Shown: one piece after another, positions 43,691-55,980 of the stretch
Layout: every line of letters starts with the position of its first letter
Numbering within the stretch: the first letter of the stretch is position 1
Assembly: GCA_949152475.1 (NCBI GenBank)
Contig: OX424566.1
Coordinates: 10,315,177 to 10,379,176, forward strand
Length of the DNA: 64,000 bases
Source of the DNA: Terebella lapidaria
Lineage: Eukaryota > Annelida > Polychaeta > Terebellida > Terebellidae
Direction of reading: 5' to 3'
Notes under the pieces: model-generated
What the model saw: the letters and a program-made list of their open reading frames with translations, nothing else
Databases searched by the model: none
What the model was told of the DNA's origin: nothing
Position numbers and translations under genes: made by a program

Positions 43691-46613
43691 TTGATATCAA
43701 CAACTCGCTTCATTACGGTATTGGCAAGGGTCACTTGAACCTTTTGCCAAAGATGCAAAACACTGACATATAGTCTGACCAATAACCCACAATATCATTA
43801 TACACATTTACATTTTTAAACACTTCATTTACATCAAGATATATATTGCATAATACATGAGCTGATTATACCCATACCCCTTTCCCGTTCAAGCCATGAC
43901 CATATAGATTAACGAACATGCATGGATATAAAGGAAAAGAGTTATCATATAGACCATCCAGTCTACACTTCCATCAGAGACCTATATCGCAAATTTGCAA
44001 AGTCCGTAGAGTAGGGTTGCAGCATTGATGTGCAACAGTGTGTGCACAACTAGACCTATTGCCATGGAAATAGGTCGTGCGAACGAAGTAGTTTTTTTCA
44101 TCATGTCATATCAGGGGCACCGGAGTATGATTACTTGTTCTATAAACTTTTTCGTTTAGAAATGTAAAATAGTTCCTGTACTCAATAATCCATTTAGTCA
44201 TATGAATTGAATCTGACTATCAGCTTACAAAACTGGTTCACAATAGAAACAAATATTTAAAACGTACTGCAGTGAAATTGCGCTGAATGTACAATATTGT
44301 TCTTTGTGAATTTATCGTTTACAACTGTAAGTAATAAATTTTATTCCAACTGATTATACTGGCCATTTAGCCACTAACAATTTTAAACAGCCCGAAATTC
44401 ATATTTTTCTTGCCATTTTGTGCCAAAAAATAGAAATGGCACGGATGGTCAATACTCCCTGTCCCACGTGTGTTTTATCTGAATCATGTCGTTGATCTGT
44501 CTTTAAACATTGGCACTTTAAACACCCCCCCCCCCCTTCAATATTTTCCAAGTTTTATTAGAAAATAGACCTATTGCCTTGTAGCCCCACCCTCAGGCCA
44601 CGGGGCTATCAGCACGTCCGTGTCCCATATTATGTTCATCTAAGACAAAGTTAGTAGCCCTAAATAGCCATGTCTTCGACCATCGATAAATTTAATCAGC
44701 CTGAACCCCGTAATTCTTGCCATTTCTGGGTGAAAAAGACCCGACACCTACTAATAGAAACCTCTGTTGCCATGGCAACGAGCTTCACTGAGGTGCAACA
44801 GTGGTAGCATCTCGTCCCTGTTTCACGTGTGTTGTATTTGAGACACCATCGTTGAGCTGTCTTCAATCATTTACACTTTAAAGTAGCCCAATCTTCAATA
44901 TTTTTGACATTTTTGTGTGGGAAAAATAGACCTGTTGCCATGGAAACAAGCCCCACCTGAGGCCACGGTGCTATCAGTACGTCCGTGTCCCATAATTTGT
45001 TCATCTATGACAAAGATGGTAACCTCATATGTCTTCGAGCATTAACACTTCTGAACAGCCTAAACCCCGTAATTCTTGCCACTTTCGGGTGAAAAATAGA
45101 CCCGACGCCTACCATTAGAAACGTTTGTTGTCATGGCAACGAACCTCATCCAGGGGCCACAGAGGTAGCATTCCGGCTCTGTCCCACATGTGTTTTGTCT
45201 GAAACAAGATCGTTGATCTGTCTTTAAATATCAACACTTTAAGGCAACCAAATCTTCATTATTTTTGACATATTTTATGGAAAAATAGACCTGTTGCCAT
45301 GGAAACGAGCCTCACCCTGAGGCCACGATGCTATCAGCATGTCCGTGTCCCATATTGTGTTCATCTATGACAATGATGGTAGCCTCATATAGCCATGTCT
45401 TCGATAGTTAACACTTTTATACAGCCTAAACCCCGATATTCTTGCCATTTTTGGGTGAAAAATGGTCCCGACGCCTACCATTTGTAACGTCTGTTGCCAT
45501 GGCAACCGGCCCCACCCACAAGTGATGCTGGTATCATTGCAATCCTTACTGGTCTTACCCTTGAATGGTGCTATTCAATAACTTTTATATTGCTTGGTCT
45601 CTTGAACAAACAAACTTTTGAACCCCAAATCACACTTTTGTCATTCTTTGGAGAAGGGGCGAACTCCAGGGGGTGGTGATCCCGACCCCCGGGGCCTCCA
45701 TTATTGACACCTCATTGGGGTCACTCCGCCAACACATACCTAGTACCAGCATCTGTCTAAGTTCCAAAATTAAATCCAATCGGTTGAACCATTCTTTCGA
45801 AGGAGCACTTTCAGTGATATGTTATGCCATTCCGGGTGCCTAGCAGGACGCTTGATTGAATTTGAGGTCACTGACCTTCTGAGCCCGTTTCCATGGAGAC
45901 TGCCCCTGTCCCAAAAGACGGGATATGTCAAAATGTGACCCTTAGGTCTTAAGCTTTCCAACGATACCACATTCGCCAATGGGTGTCTCCGTGCAAACCA
46001 AATTGCCAAAAACCGGATTTGGCCCCCGGTCTAACAGAACAATTTATAGGAATTCTGAAAAAAATGCCTGTCTCTACAGCAAATTACAGCATACTAGTAG
46101 TAATCATGGTAATACCTCTATGTGGTCCAACCATGTAGTCAGCCTCCAAGTTGAGCGGATCATTGGAGAAGTTTATTTTTCTGATCCACTCGGTCGAGAC
46201 CCCAGGCACGACCAGCTGACGTCTTGTGACACACAGAACAAGGGAACTCTGGGACTTTTGACGCTGTCAGAGTGACCACCTGAGTTTGTTCCCCCATTGT
46301 GACGTAAGCCAGATTCTCTATCGCACGCTCGAAGTCGGCCTTCTCACCATTGACTGAAAACAACCTCAGAGATTGGAAGTTGTCCATGCCCGTTACCTCC
46401 AGGTTGTAGTCTCTCGCCAGTTCCAAGGTGATTTCAGCATCACTGGGATTCGTTTCGTTCACCAGCAGCATAAATTTATTCTCGACATAAACCGGTCCAG
46501 GATCTTGTGTCGAAACGGCACAAAACCCGAGAGCGAACACAATCGCACAAAACACAACAGGCGACATGGCGTCTTCCCGGGAGTAATGCATGCTGGGAAA
46601 ATTTCTTTGTCTC

Positions 46614-46653
46614 ATTTATAACCCCAGTCAAATGAGCAAAATGCAGCCAGCTG
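46614..46653 (-). promoter_or_regulatory. Promoter of subtilase copy 1
   Basis: TATAAAT (complement of 46614-46620) lies 33 bp downstream of CAGCTG (46648-46653), embedded in 'gcagccagctg'. Spacing is identical in all three copies. Confidence 0.65.
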
Positions 46654-46659
46654 CTGTCG

Positions 46660-49225
46660 ATTTTGCTCGTCAATTAAGAAACCCCATATTCTTGTTGATG
46701 AAACTTACACCTGTAGGTTCAACCCTGCCAAGTGTACTCATCAGTTCATGCTCCCGCTTTTCATTCCGAAATCTAACACCTACAACGGTACATATTCAAA
46801 TAAATTTTGACGATGAAAACAGATGCTCCTCGCTAATCGCCTTAAAATATTTATTTGCGAGATATGGCGAATGTGGACATGTGCTTGTAATGTTATACCT
46901 CATCAGGGTTTTACAGTTCAATATACTTTACTTAAACTCTGTGAAAAAATGAACGGTTTAGTTTACAAGTCGTTAATCATGTAACTCACTCGAAAATAGA
47001 AACACGTAATCTGAGAGGGTGAATGTCATAAAAGGTTTGAGCATATGTGAATTATTGACAAAATTATCTGTGAAAAAATTAGTATGAAGTTGTTCCCGAG
47101 ATATTGATAGATTATTATTATTTTTGGGGTTTCAAAAATGTCCTGAAACGGAAAAGGGTTTTTCAAGCTTAAATAGAGAAATGGACGTTCGATGACTCAT
47201 TGTACAGTGTACATGTACACCTGAGTACAGTTTAGCGTTGGAAATTTAAGTCCGATATCAAACTTCCATCACATGTGTGGTATATGTGGAATGGTTCTCA
47301 AAAACCATCGAGACCAGAGAATAAACGTGTAGGAGGCATCGTGAAAAAATTATACGGTACTTCATTGTTATTCAGGCCATGGCCTCCCGGGACTGAAATA
47401 TATGGTATATGATTTTCAAATCCTAATAATTGTTTTAGTACGTGCATTTATACTCGCTGATACCCAATCTGGTCTTCCGCTGAACTAACTAATAAGGAGC
47501 AATTGCTCGGCTTATTCGTGATACATGGATCTTGCTTTCATGTTTTTTTGCCGAGACATCTGAGGCTTGCTATTTCTTGATTTGTCCGTTGAGCACCTAA
47601 ATCGTTAAATATCTTGCACTAGAAAGAGCGATATCTGGATATGAGAGACCCAGGGCCAGCACAGAAAAAATGCTCAAAAATGCTACATGTCACACATTCT
47701 GTTTCGACTATGAGGAGGAATAATAGTGACTCCATTATTATCATGACTTTTGGCCTGGTGGGTCTGTTCTGGTTCTCGTGATGTAGTCTCTTGCATGAAA
47801 TAAAACATGTTTTGGAATACCCAGATCTATCATAGGTAAGACAAAATTCATGTGACCAATGATGTGTGTGGTGTTGGGAACCTGCTTCGAACATCTCAAC
47901 ACCGCCCTTACTACATGTTCTGAAGGTGAGTCCATTTCCAACTAAACGTCCTTAGGGGCTCCAGAGAGATAGTAGGAGCAATCGCGGGAATGACTGCCAG
48001 AGTGTCCTAGACGACTGGGTCCCTGTAGGCTCTGTCATCTGGGCGACCATGGGAACCCCGACTGGGTTGTGTTAGACAGCCTGATTGTACCACGACTCGC
48101 CCACAGTCATGTGCACTTTAACACGTGTGACAGATGTAGTTTGTTTTCATTCTGGTGCGTGTGTCATGACGTTATAAGAGTTCGGATAGTAAAACATTAC
48201 GGTTTTGTTGGATTTTCTTTTCTTTTTCTTCAAAATATTGTTCATCTTAAATAAATGTAAGTAGTACTTTGTAAAGGTTGATGATCCAAGTATCGTAACG
48301 ATATTTGGTGTTTATCATAATCAAATATGTCATATTTTCCAGTATTTCAAATTACTATCCGCAAACTTACTCCTAAACATACATATAGCTGAGCACGATC
48401 TGTCAAGAACAAGTTTTTGCTGGTCGGGTTGTAAGTTCCCAGGCATATAGGGCCTAATTTCGAGAATGGCATTGATAAGGATAAACAAAGCATATGGTTG
48501 CTATACTGACATGTCTCAGGCAATATATGATAGTTTCCCCCGCAAGTTCAAGTTATTATACAGGCGCTGTCGGATGTCCGACTGGCATGTGAAGCAGAAC
48601 AATGTGTAAATAAAGTTGTATTTCCTGCATGGCATTTTGATTCGGCGATGAATTAACTGTATGGAACACACTGTGATGTCTCTAAGCTACAGGTGGTATA
48701 TGATCAAGTTTTCTTCCCCTGGCCCCTACACATAAAACCCCATATTGTACAATCACCCTTATTCTTTAGTAATTATACATTGTTTCAATTGCGCAGTTGT
48801 ATACTACTTCCATCACGTGTACAGTAGAAACAGCTGCATTCAACACACTCTATGTCCTTGATGACGCAGTGTGGCTTTGACTGTGAAAATCTGGTAAGGT
48901 CTTTTTTTTTCAATCCAACAATGTTGTACATTTAGTAGGATTTTATAGTCAGGTTCATGTATCAGTGAAACACACTTTTTGGCCCTAGTTCTGATTTTGG
49001 TTCGAGATTGTCATCGTCAAAATCTGGATCTATTAGCTCGGATGGATCTGCCACAAAACCAACAATTAACACACCATCTAATATCGTAGGCGATTGTATG
49101 TATTTGAATGATGGATTGTACAGAAGTGCATTGAGACACATTCACATTAATTTATCACGTAAACATAATTTGCTAATTTCGTTACTTGAACAGAAACAAT
49201 GTTCCATTGAGACCACGGTATTCGT
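46660..49225. other. No gene recognised
   Basis: AT-rich intergenic sequence. 48820-48960 contains a diverged copy of the dispersed repeat at 25256-25435. No coding signal found. Confidence 0.35.
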
Positions 49226-49227
49226 CT

Positions 49228-49233
49228 TTTATT
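49228..49233 (-). terminator. Poly(A) signal of subtilase copy 2
   Basis: AATAAA on the minus strand, about 50 nt beyond the stop. Confidence 0.55.
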
Positions 49234-49281
49234 TAATTATGGAATTGGACAGGCATAAGACTAGGCTGAGCTGTAGATTCC

Positions 49282-50675
49282 TCAGTCCTTGCCAATCAGC
49301 TTGGCATCTTTCCTGCTGATGTCGCAGCAGGGTACATGGAGCAGGCGGTTAGGTGACCCAGCGTGGTTAGACTTGATCTTGTTCCTGGAGGCTCCTTTGA
49401 CGATGAAGTCGTGCATTTCTGCCGCCGATGACGGTAAGATTCGCTTGCTCATCTCGATAGCAACTGCGCCAGTGACGTGAGGGGCAGCCATCGACGTGCC
49501 CGAGAGTGACCTCGTTCTGACTCCATCTTGGTTTGGCCACGTGGACATGACGTCAACCCCCGGAGCAAAGACGTCCACACACTCACCCCAGTTCGTGAAG
49601 GATGCAGGCTTGTCCTCGGTGTCAGTGGCGCCAACTGTGATGACAGGAGCAACATTGGCAGGCGCCTGGGAGCAGGCATCACTGCCAGAGTTGCCTGCAG
49701 AAGCTACGGGAGTGACACCAACTGTTGATAGGATGTTTACTAGCATTGGGACGAGAGTAGAGAAAGTGAAAAACGACATGTTCAAGACACTCTTAGCAGA
49801 GTAGGGAAAGCTCCATCTGGAGAGGTGGTGGTTTAGAACCCATGTGAGACTCTCGCAAACACTTGTTGTTGTGCCAAAGCCATTCGAATCAAATGCTTTC
49901 GAGCCTACTAGTGTGACTTCTTTTGCCACTCCATACCGTCTGGAGCCAATAGTTCCAGCCACGTGGGTCCCGTGACCATGGTCGTCATAACAAGAGTCTT
50001 CGGGGTAACCAATGCTGTAAGCAGTGTGCAGGCAGAAGGCGCAGTCACCAAACTCCTCGTGGTACTGAGCTATGCCTGTATCTATCACATAGGCCACCAC
50101 ATCAGCTCCTAGGAACATGACAGCAATATAATACTCTTATATAGTCCTTATATTTTAACACCTGTGCACGCTTCCACAAACTGCATTATCTTTATTAGTG
50201 GAAGCTTACAGTAGTATTACCTCTGTGTGGTCCAACCATGTAGTCAGCTTCCAGGTTGAGCGGGTCACTGGAAATAAGCTTATTTATCTGGTCCACACGG
50301 TCGAGGCTCCAGGCACGGCCGGCTGACGTCTTGTGACACACGGAACACGGAAACTCTGAGAGTTTTGCTGCCGTCAGAGTGACCACTTGGTTCTGTTCCC
50401 CCATTAAAACGTATGCCAGATTTTCGACCGCACGCTCGAAGTCAGCTTTCTCACCTTCGACTGAAAACAACCTCAGAGATTGAAAGTTGTAAATGTTCAT
50501 GACAAACAGGTTGTGATCGAGCCACAATTCTCCTCTGATGTCAGCATCACTGGGCTTTGATTCGTTCACCAGCAGAATAAACTCATTGTCGACATAAACT
50601 GGCCCCGGATCCTCTGTCAAAACGGTAAAAAAAGCAAAAAGCTAACACAATCGCACACAACACAACAGGCGACAT
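49282..50675 (-). pseudogene. Subtilisin-like serine protease, copy 2, frameshift in signal peptide
   Basis: Exons 50675-50221 and 50108-49282 on the minus strand, intron 112 bp (GTAATA...TAG). The catalytic exon is intact: D in DTGIAQYH, H in GHGTHVAG, the N of ASAGN, S in GTSMAAPH. The C-terminus VPCCDISRKDAKLIGKD is shared with the other copies. The propeptide exon (YVDNEFILLVNE to KTSAGRAW) is open, but the usual MSPVVLCAIV signal start is put out of frame by one extra base in T-runs at 50627-50640. Without that start only an internal Met would be in frame, giving a protein with no signal peptide. Recent pseudogene or a homopolymer sequencing error. Confidence 0.8.
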
Positions 50676-50726
50676 GGCGTCTTCTTGTGGGAGTAAAATA
50701 TGCTGGGAACAACGTTGTTGTCTGCA

Positions 50727-50766
50727 TTTTATAACATCGATCAAACGCATTGAATGCAGCCAGCTG
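50727..50766 (-). promoter_or_regulatory. Promoter of subtilase copy 2
   Basis: TATAAAA (complement of 50727-50733) with CAGCTG (50761-50766) 33 bp upstream, the same module as copies 1 and 3. Confidence 0.6.
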
Positions 50767-50769
50767 TTA

Positions 50770-51400
50770 TCATCTTCACTCATTAATCAAGTAAACTTAT
50801 ATGTCTGTTGATTAAACTTACAGTGTCGTTCTCTGCCAATATTCAGCTCAAGTTTCTGCTACGTGCGTCATTTCTTCTTGGGGATGGAATGTGTTAGGAT
50901 ATGGTAAAAGTCGACATATGCTTGCAATCTAATACCTACACGGGTACCTGGTCCAGTAAATTGTTTGCTTGTGCAATTTCTATGGTTAAGTTTCCAAGCA
51001 ATAACCGGTATGTCTTACTTGGCTGAACCATGAGCATAATTTTTACAACATATGTTTATTGTCAACATATGTCAGCATGTGTTGATCATGTTATGGTACC
51101 TGTAGACACGGCTACAACCACAGTATACTTCTGTAAATATGGTTTAGCTAACAATCAATTACCCTTTAATCACCCTCTCGATATCTGAGAGCACGGACAT
51201 GATAGCGATAGCTTTTACAATTGTGTGTCAATGTTAGCAATATTCCAGAAAGTTTCCAGAAATGTAGGTGAGATAACTGGGGATTGTAATTCTTATCAAT
51301 ACAAAAACCTAGCACCAACGATACAATAGCTTACCATTATAGATGTGGAATATTTAGCGACTGTAACCATGGTAACGGCCCGTCCCACCCCGCACACATG
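50770..51400. other. No feature recognised
   Basis: Intergenic sequence between subtilase copy 2 and the minisatellite. Confidence 0.3.
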
Positions 51401-51404
51401 ACAT

Positions 51405-52190
51405 TGCGATCAATACACGATCAATACTCACATAACCACATACAACCACGCATACAATCAATATCCTCCACGTGCTTCCACACTAACATTACGAACACAT
51501 GACATCACGATCAATACACGATCAATACTCACATAACCACAGACAACCACGCATGCAATCAATATACTCCATGTGCTTCCACACTAACATCACGAACACA
51601 TGACTTCACGATCAATACTCACATAACCACATACAACCACCCATACAATCAATATCCTCCACGTGCTTCCACACTCACACCACGAACACATGACATCACG
51701 ATCAATACTCACATAACCACATACAACCACGCATACAATCAAGATACTCCCCGTGCTTCCACACTCACACCACGAACACATGACATCACGACCAATACAC
51801 GATCAATACTCACATAACCACAGACAACCACGCATTCAATCAATATACTCCACGTGCTTCCACACTCACACCACGAACACGTGACATCACGATCAATACA
51901 CGATCAATACTCACATAACCACAGACAACCACGCATACAATCAATATACTCCACGTGCTTCCACACTCACACCACGAACACGTGACATCACGATCAATAC
52001 ACGATCAATACTCACATAACCACAGACAACCACGCATACAATCAATATACTCCACGTGCTTCCACACTCACACCACGAACACGTGACATCACGATCAATA
52101 CACGATCAATACTCACATAACCACAGACAACCACGCATGTGATCAATATACTCCACGTGCTTCCACACTCACACCATGCACGAACAGTAC
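51405..52190 (+). repeat. ~101-bp minisatellite (8 units)
   Basis: 'cacataaccacagacaacca' or a close variant recurs at 51429, 51531, 51619, 51711, 51809, 51911, 52012 and 52113. Full units are 101-102 bp; shorter ones (88-98 bp) lack part of 'gatcaatacacgatcaat'. Each unit has CACGTG. Open frames on the minus strand are periodic artefacts. One further unit lies at 54022-54120. Confidence 0.9.
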
Positions 52191-54014
52191 AGGAGATCTC
52201 ACATGCTCTCATCACGTGCACAGACATCTTAGAACACGCACAGGACACATCACGCCACTTCCATGACATCAGCACACACAGCCAATCACACGACCCCGTA
52301 TTCACAAGGCGGGAAAAATGCCCCACAAACTCCCCACAGCTCCCTCGAAGGGAATGGACGAGATATAGAGAGAATACCTGTTCAATAAGAAGAATCTGTG
52401 ATACTGAAAAGGCTACTGTAAATTCAATGTAGCTATACTACAGGAATATCATCGGACTTAGATGTGAGTGTCGAGTTGGATAACTGCGGCATTGAAGTTT
52501 TACCCCCCCCCCCCCCCAATAAACAGCTAAACTGGAACTGCCGGCTTGGGAATACAGACGACAATAAAGTAACTAACAAAAAGTTACTATACGACCTGGT
52601 AACGGCCGGTGAACGGTATTCGCCACATAGAGTTCTGTTCTGCATTATAGAGATCCATTCAATCTATTCCTGTCTACATCTTCATTTAGGCAAGGAATTT
52701 AGTTCGAGCACTCGAGTTCCTCTCAGGTCAATACCCACGGTCACCGAACAAGAGCGGCCAAAGTCCAAAAAAGGTATTTTTATTCATCAAGAATAGCCGT
52801 TAATTACCTTTCAAGGTCATTGAAGGTTAAAGTCAAACTTACCAGTCAAATCGCCATATTTGACTTCCCTCAGGGACTTAACTTTTGAATGTGGCATTAT
52901 CCAAACTCTACTTTGAAGCATCCTAGAAGTAGTGATACAGATTCACAATAACAGAAAACAAATTATTGAAATTTTCCTCACAAAAAAAAGAATTTTAAAT
53001 GCGAAAAAGGATTTTAGACAGGAAATGACTTGAACACATATTAAGTTGATTTCGACAAAAAAAATAATGTTTTCACCTACCTGTCTAAAAATCAAAATGG
53101 ACGCTATGCGTAGACCAGCAATTCAAGGGCATCAACACTTATACATATCACGGCGGTACCTATGGAGAATATATTGCATTATTCTAAAATTGGATTACTA
53201 TCAACAATTTCCAGAAATGGCTGCCGAAGCCCAGAGATGGGTTCTTTGTCAACAACAAAATTGCCGTTTTGTCCTTTCATGATTATCGAAGGTCAAATGT
53301 AAGAATCAATCTATTACCACCAATACAGTCAGATTTTGATGATGCCAATAACAAACGGAAAATACATTTTGCAATAAAAACAAAGCCCGACCAAATAATT
53401 TATCCGAAGACACACTTGCGTCATCAGGGGCAGAGAGTGTGTTAAATGTAGTTGTTTCTACTGTACACCTGATGGCATTAGTATACAACTGCCCAACAAC
53501 CTATGAAAAGAATTTAGAAATCCGAAACAAACCCAGTGGCAACTCAGGTCACAACTCAAATCGCCAAATAATATTGTATTACTTCCCATTGGAATATGTC
53601 AGTATCTAAGCTATATTTTAAAATATTCTAGGAAGTAACTCAATACAGCTCCCAATGTGAAAGAAAGAATGGCTGAAAGTTTGATGTTTTTAATTGGATT
53701 TTTTATTCAACGTACGAAGAAAAATTAGGCCAAGGGCCAAGATAGGTTACCGGACAATGTTTATTTTAGATGTTAGACAGGTCACTGGTTAAATTCAAGG
53801 TCAAGAGAATATTCAGCATATATAATATTAAGCATATATCATGTCCACAGTTGATTGCTAAGCTGTAAACTCAATAATCAGAGAGATATTAGCAATTTTA
53901 TGCTGTGGCCTTGAAAATGAAGGCAAAGGTCAAATTCAAGGTCATCAAAAATATTCAGTGTATATCATTTTTTATATGTCCACAATTGATCCCAAAGCCA
54001 TACAGTCAATAGAG
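52091..54014 (+). repeat. Tandem segmental duplication, unit 1
   Basis: Nearly identical to 54022-55980. Contains a minisatellite unit, a C-run (52503-52518), a reverse-strand dispersed repeat (53300-53480) and the left part of a family-1 copy (from ~53726, 'ttaggccaagggccaa'), which stops at the junction. Short ORFs are shared by both units only because the DNA is. Confidence 0.85.
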
Positions 54015-54021
54015 ACATTAT

Positions 54022-55980
54022 ACGATCAATACACGATCAATACTCACGTAACCACAGACAACCACGCATACAATCAATATACTCCACGTGCTTCCACACT
54101 CACACCATGCACGAACAGTACAGGAGATCTCACATGCTCTCATCACATGCTCTCATCACGTGCACAGACATGTTAGAACACGCACAGGACACATCACGCC
54201 ACTTCCATGACATCAGCACACACACCCAATCACACGACCCCGTATTCACAAGGCGGGAAAAATGCCCCCACAAACTCCCCACAGCTCCCTCGAAGGGAAT
54301 GGACGAGATATAGAGAGAATACCTGTTCAATAAGAAGAATCTGTGATACTGAAAAGACTACTGTAAATTCAATGTAGCTATACTACAGGAATATCATCGG
54401 ACTTAGATGTGAGTGTCGAGTTGGATAACTGCGGCATTGAAGTTTTACCCCCCCCCCCCCCCAATAAACAGCTAAACTGGAACTGCCGGCTTGGGAATGC
54501 AGACGACAATAAAGTAACTAACAAAAAGTTACTATACGACCTGGTAACGGCCGGTGAACGGTATTCGCCACATAGAGTTCTGTTCTGCATTATAGAGATC
54601 CATTCAATCTATTCCTGTCTACATCTTCATTTAGGCAAGGAATTTAGTTCGAGCACTCGAGTTCCTCTCAGGTCAATACCCACGGTCACCGAACAAGAGC
54701 GGCCAAAGTCCAAAAAAAAGGTATTTTTATTCATCAAGAATAGCCGTTCATTACCTTTCAAGGTCATTGAGGGTTAAAGTCAAACTTACCAGTCAAATGT
54801 AACTTACCAGTAACTTACCAGTTTGACTTCCCTCAGGGACTTAAATTTTGAATGTGGCATTATCCAAACTCTACTTTGAAGCATCCTAGAAGTAGTGATA
54901 CAGATTCACAATAACAGAAAACAAATTATTGAAATTTTCCTCACAAAAAAAAAGAATTTTAAATGCGAAAAAGGATTTTAGACAGGAAATGACTTGAACA
55001 CATATTAAGTTGATTTCCGACAAAAAAAAATAATGTTTTCACCTACCTGTCTAAAAATCAAAATGGACGCTATGCGTAGACCAGCAATTCAAGGGCATCA
55101 ACACTTATACATATCACGGCGGTACCTATGGAGAATCTATTGCATTATTCTAAAATTGGATTACTATCAACAATTTCCAGAAATGGCTGCCGAAGCCCAG
55201 AGATGGGTTCTTTTTCAACAACAAAATTGCCGTTTTGTCCTTTCATGATTATCGGAGGTCAAATGTAAGAATCAATCTATTACCACCAATACAGTCAGAT
55301 TTTGATGATGCCAATAACAAACGTAAAATACATTTTGCAATAAAAACAAAGCCCGACCAAATAATTTATCCGAAGACACACTTGCGTCATCAGGGGCAGA
55401 GAGTGTGTTAAATGTAGTTGTTTCTACTGTACACCTGATGGCATTAGTATACAACTGCCCAACAACCTATGAAAAGAATTTAGAAATCCGAAACAAACCC
55501 AGTGGCAACTCAGGTCACAACTCAAATCGCCAAATAATATTGTATTACTTCCCATTGGAATATGTCAGTATCTAAGCTATATTTTAAAATATTCTAGGAA
55601 GTAACTCAATACAGCTCCCAATGTGAAAGAAAAAATGGCTGAAAGTTTGATGTTTTTAATTGGATTTTTTATTCAACGTACGAAGAAAAATTAGGCCAAG
55701 GGCCAAGATAGGTTACCGGACAATGTTTATTTTAGATGTTAGACAGGTCACTGGTTAAATTCAAGGTCAAGAGAATATTCAGCATATATAATATTAAGCA
55801 TATATCATGTCCACATTTGATTGCTAAGCAGTAAACTCAATAATCAGAGAGATATTAGCAATTTTATGCTGTGGCCTTGAAAATGAAGGCAAAGGTCAAA
55901 TTCAAGGTCATCAAAAATATTCAGTGTATATCATTTTTTATATGTTCACAATTGATTCCAAAGCCATACAGTCAATAGAG
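54022..55980 (+). repeat. Tandem segmental duplication, unit 2
   Basis: Begins in a minisatellite unit and ends inside the family-1 copy that continues past 55980. It differs from unit 1 by a 13-bp expansion near 54140, a 'taacttaccag' expansion near 54800, and scattered substitutions. Confidence 0.85.

Larger units (their letters stand above)
39470..46032. mobile_element. Giant inverted repeat (arms ~2 kb) inside the subtilase intron
   Basis: Left arm 39470-41105 plus ~42285-42600; right arm ~44060-46032 is its reverse complement. Matching landmarks are 'ggtgtcaataatggaggtcc' (39814) with 45690-45709, and 'taatcatacttcggtgcccc' (42529) with 44117-44136. The outer ends AGACTGGAGG and CCCCCGGTCT are an inverted pair. 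The arms are largely ~365-bp tandem units carrying 'ggcgtcgggtctattttt' and X-box-like GTTGCCATGGCAAC. The left arm is interrupted by 41105-42285, and the centre contains a decayed LINE. No clear target duplication, no transposase. Confidence 0.8.
38425..46567 (-). pseudogene. Subtilisin-like (S8, proteinase K-type) serine protease, copy 1, frameshifted
   Basis: Two exons on the minus strand: 46567-46116 (signal peptide and inhibitor-I9-like propeptide) and 39263-38425 (catalytic domain). Donor GTATTA at 46115, acceptor AG at 39265-39264, phase 1 as in copies 2 and 3. Exon 2 keeps the triad (DTGID, GHGTHVAG, GTSMAAPH) and the ASAGN loop. Exon 1 lacks 2 bp relative to copy 3 (CTCT to CT, near 46166), which brings in a TGA within a codon, so a normal product is not predicted. 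The intron is 6852 bp against 214 and 112 bp in the sister copies, filled by a giant inverted repeat and a dead LINE. Exon 2 is the most diverged of the three while exon 1 is very close to copy 3, so the two exons may not share one history. Secreted digestive or defence protease is the family expectation. Confidence 0.75.

Noticed and set aside
51405..52190. CRISPR-like array of regular repeats
   Set aside because: Units are contiguous ~101-bp repeats without unique spacers in an intron-bearing eukaryotic genome; it is a minisatellite.
52464..52796. 110- and 122-codon frames repeated in both segmental duplication units
   Set aside because: Cross a C-run and a repeat, differ by frameshift at the end, and match only each other.
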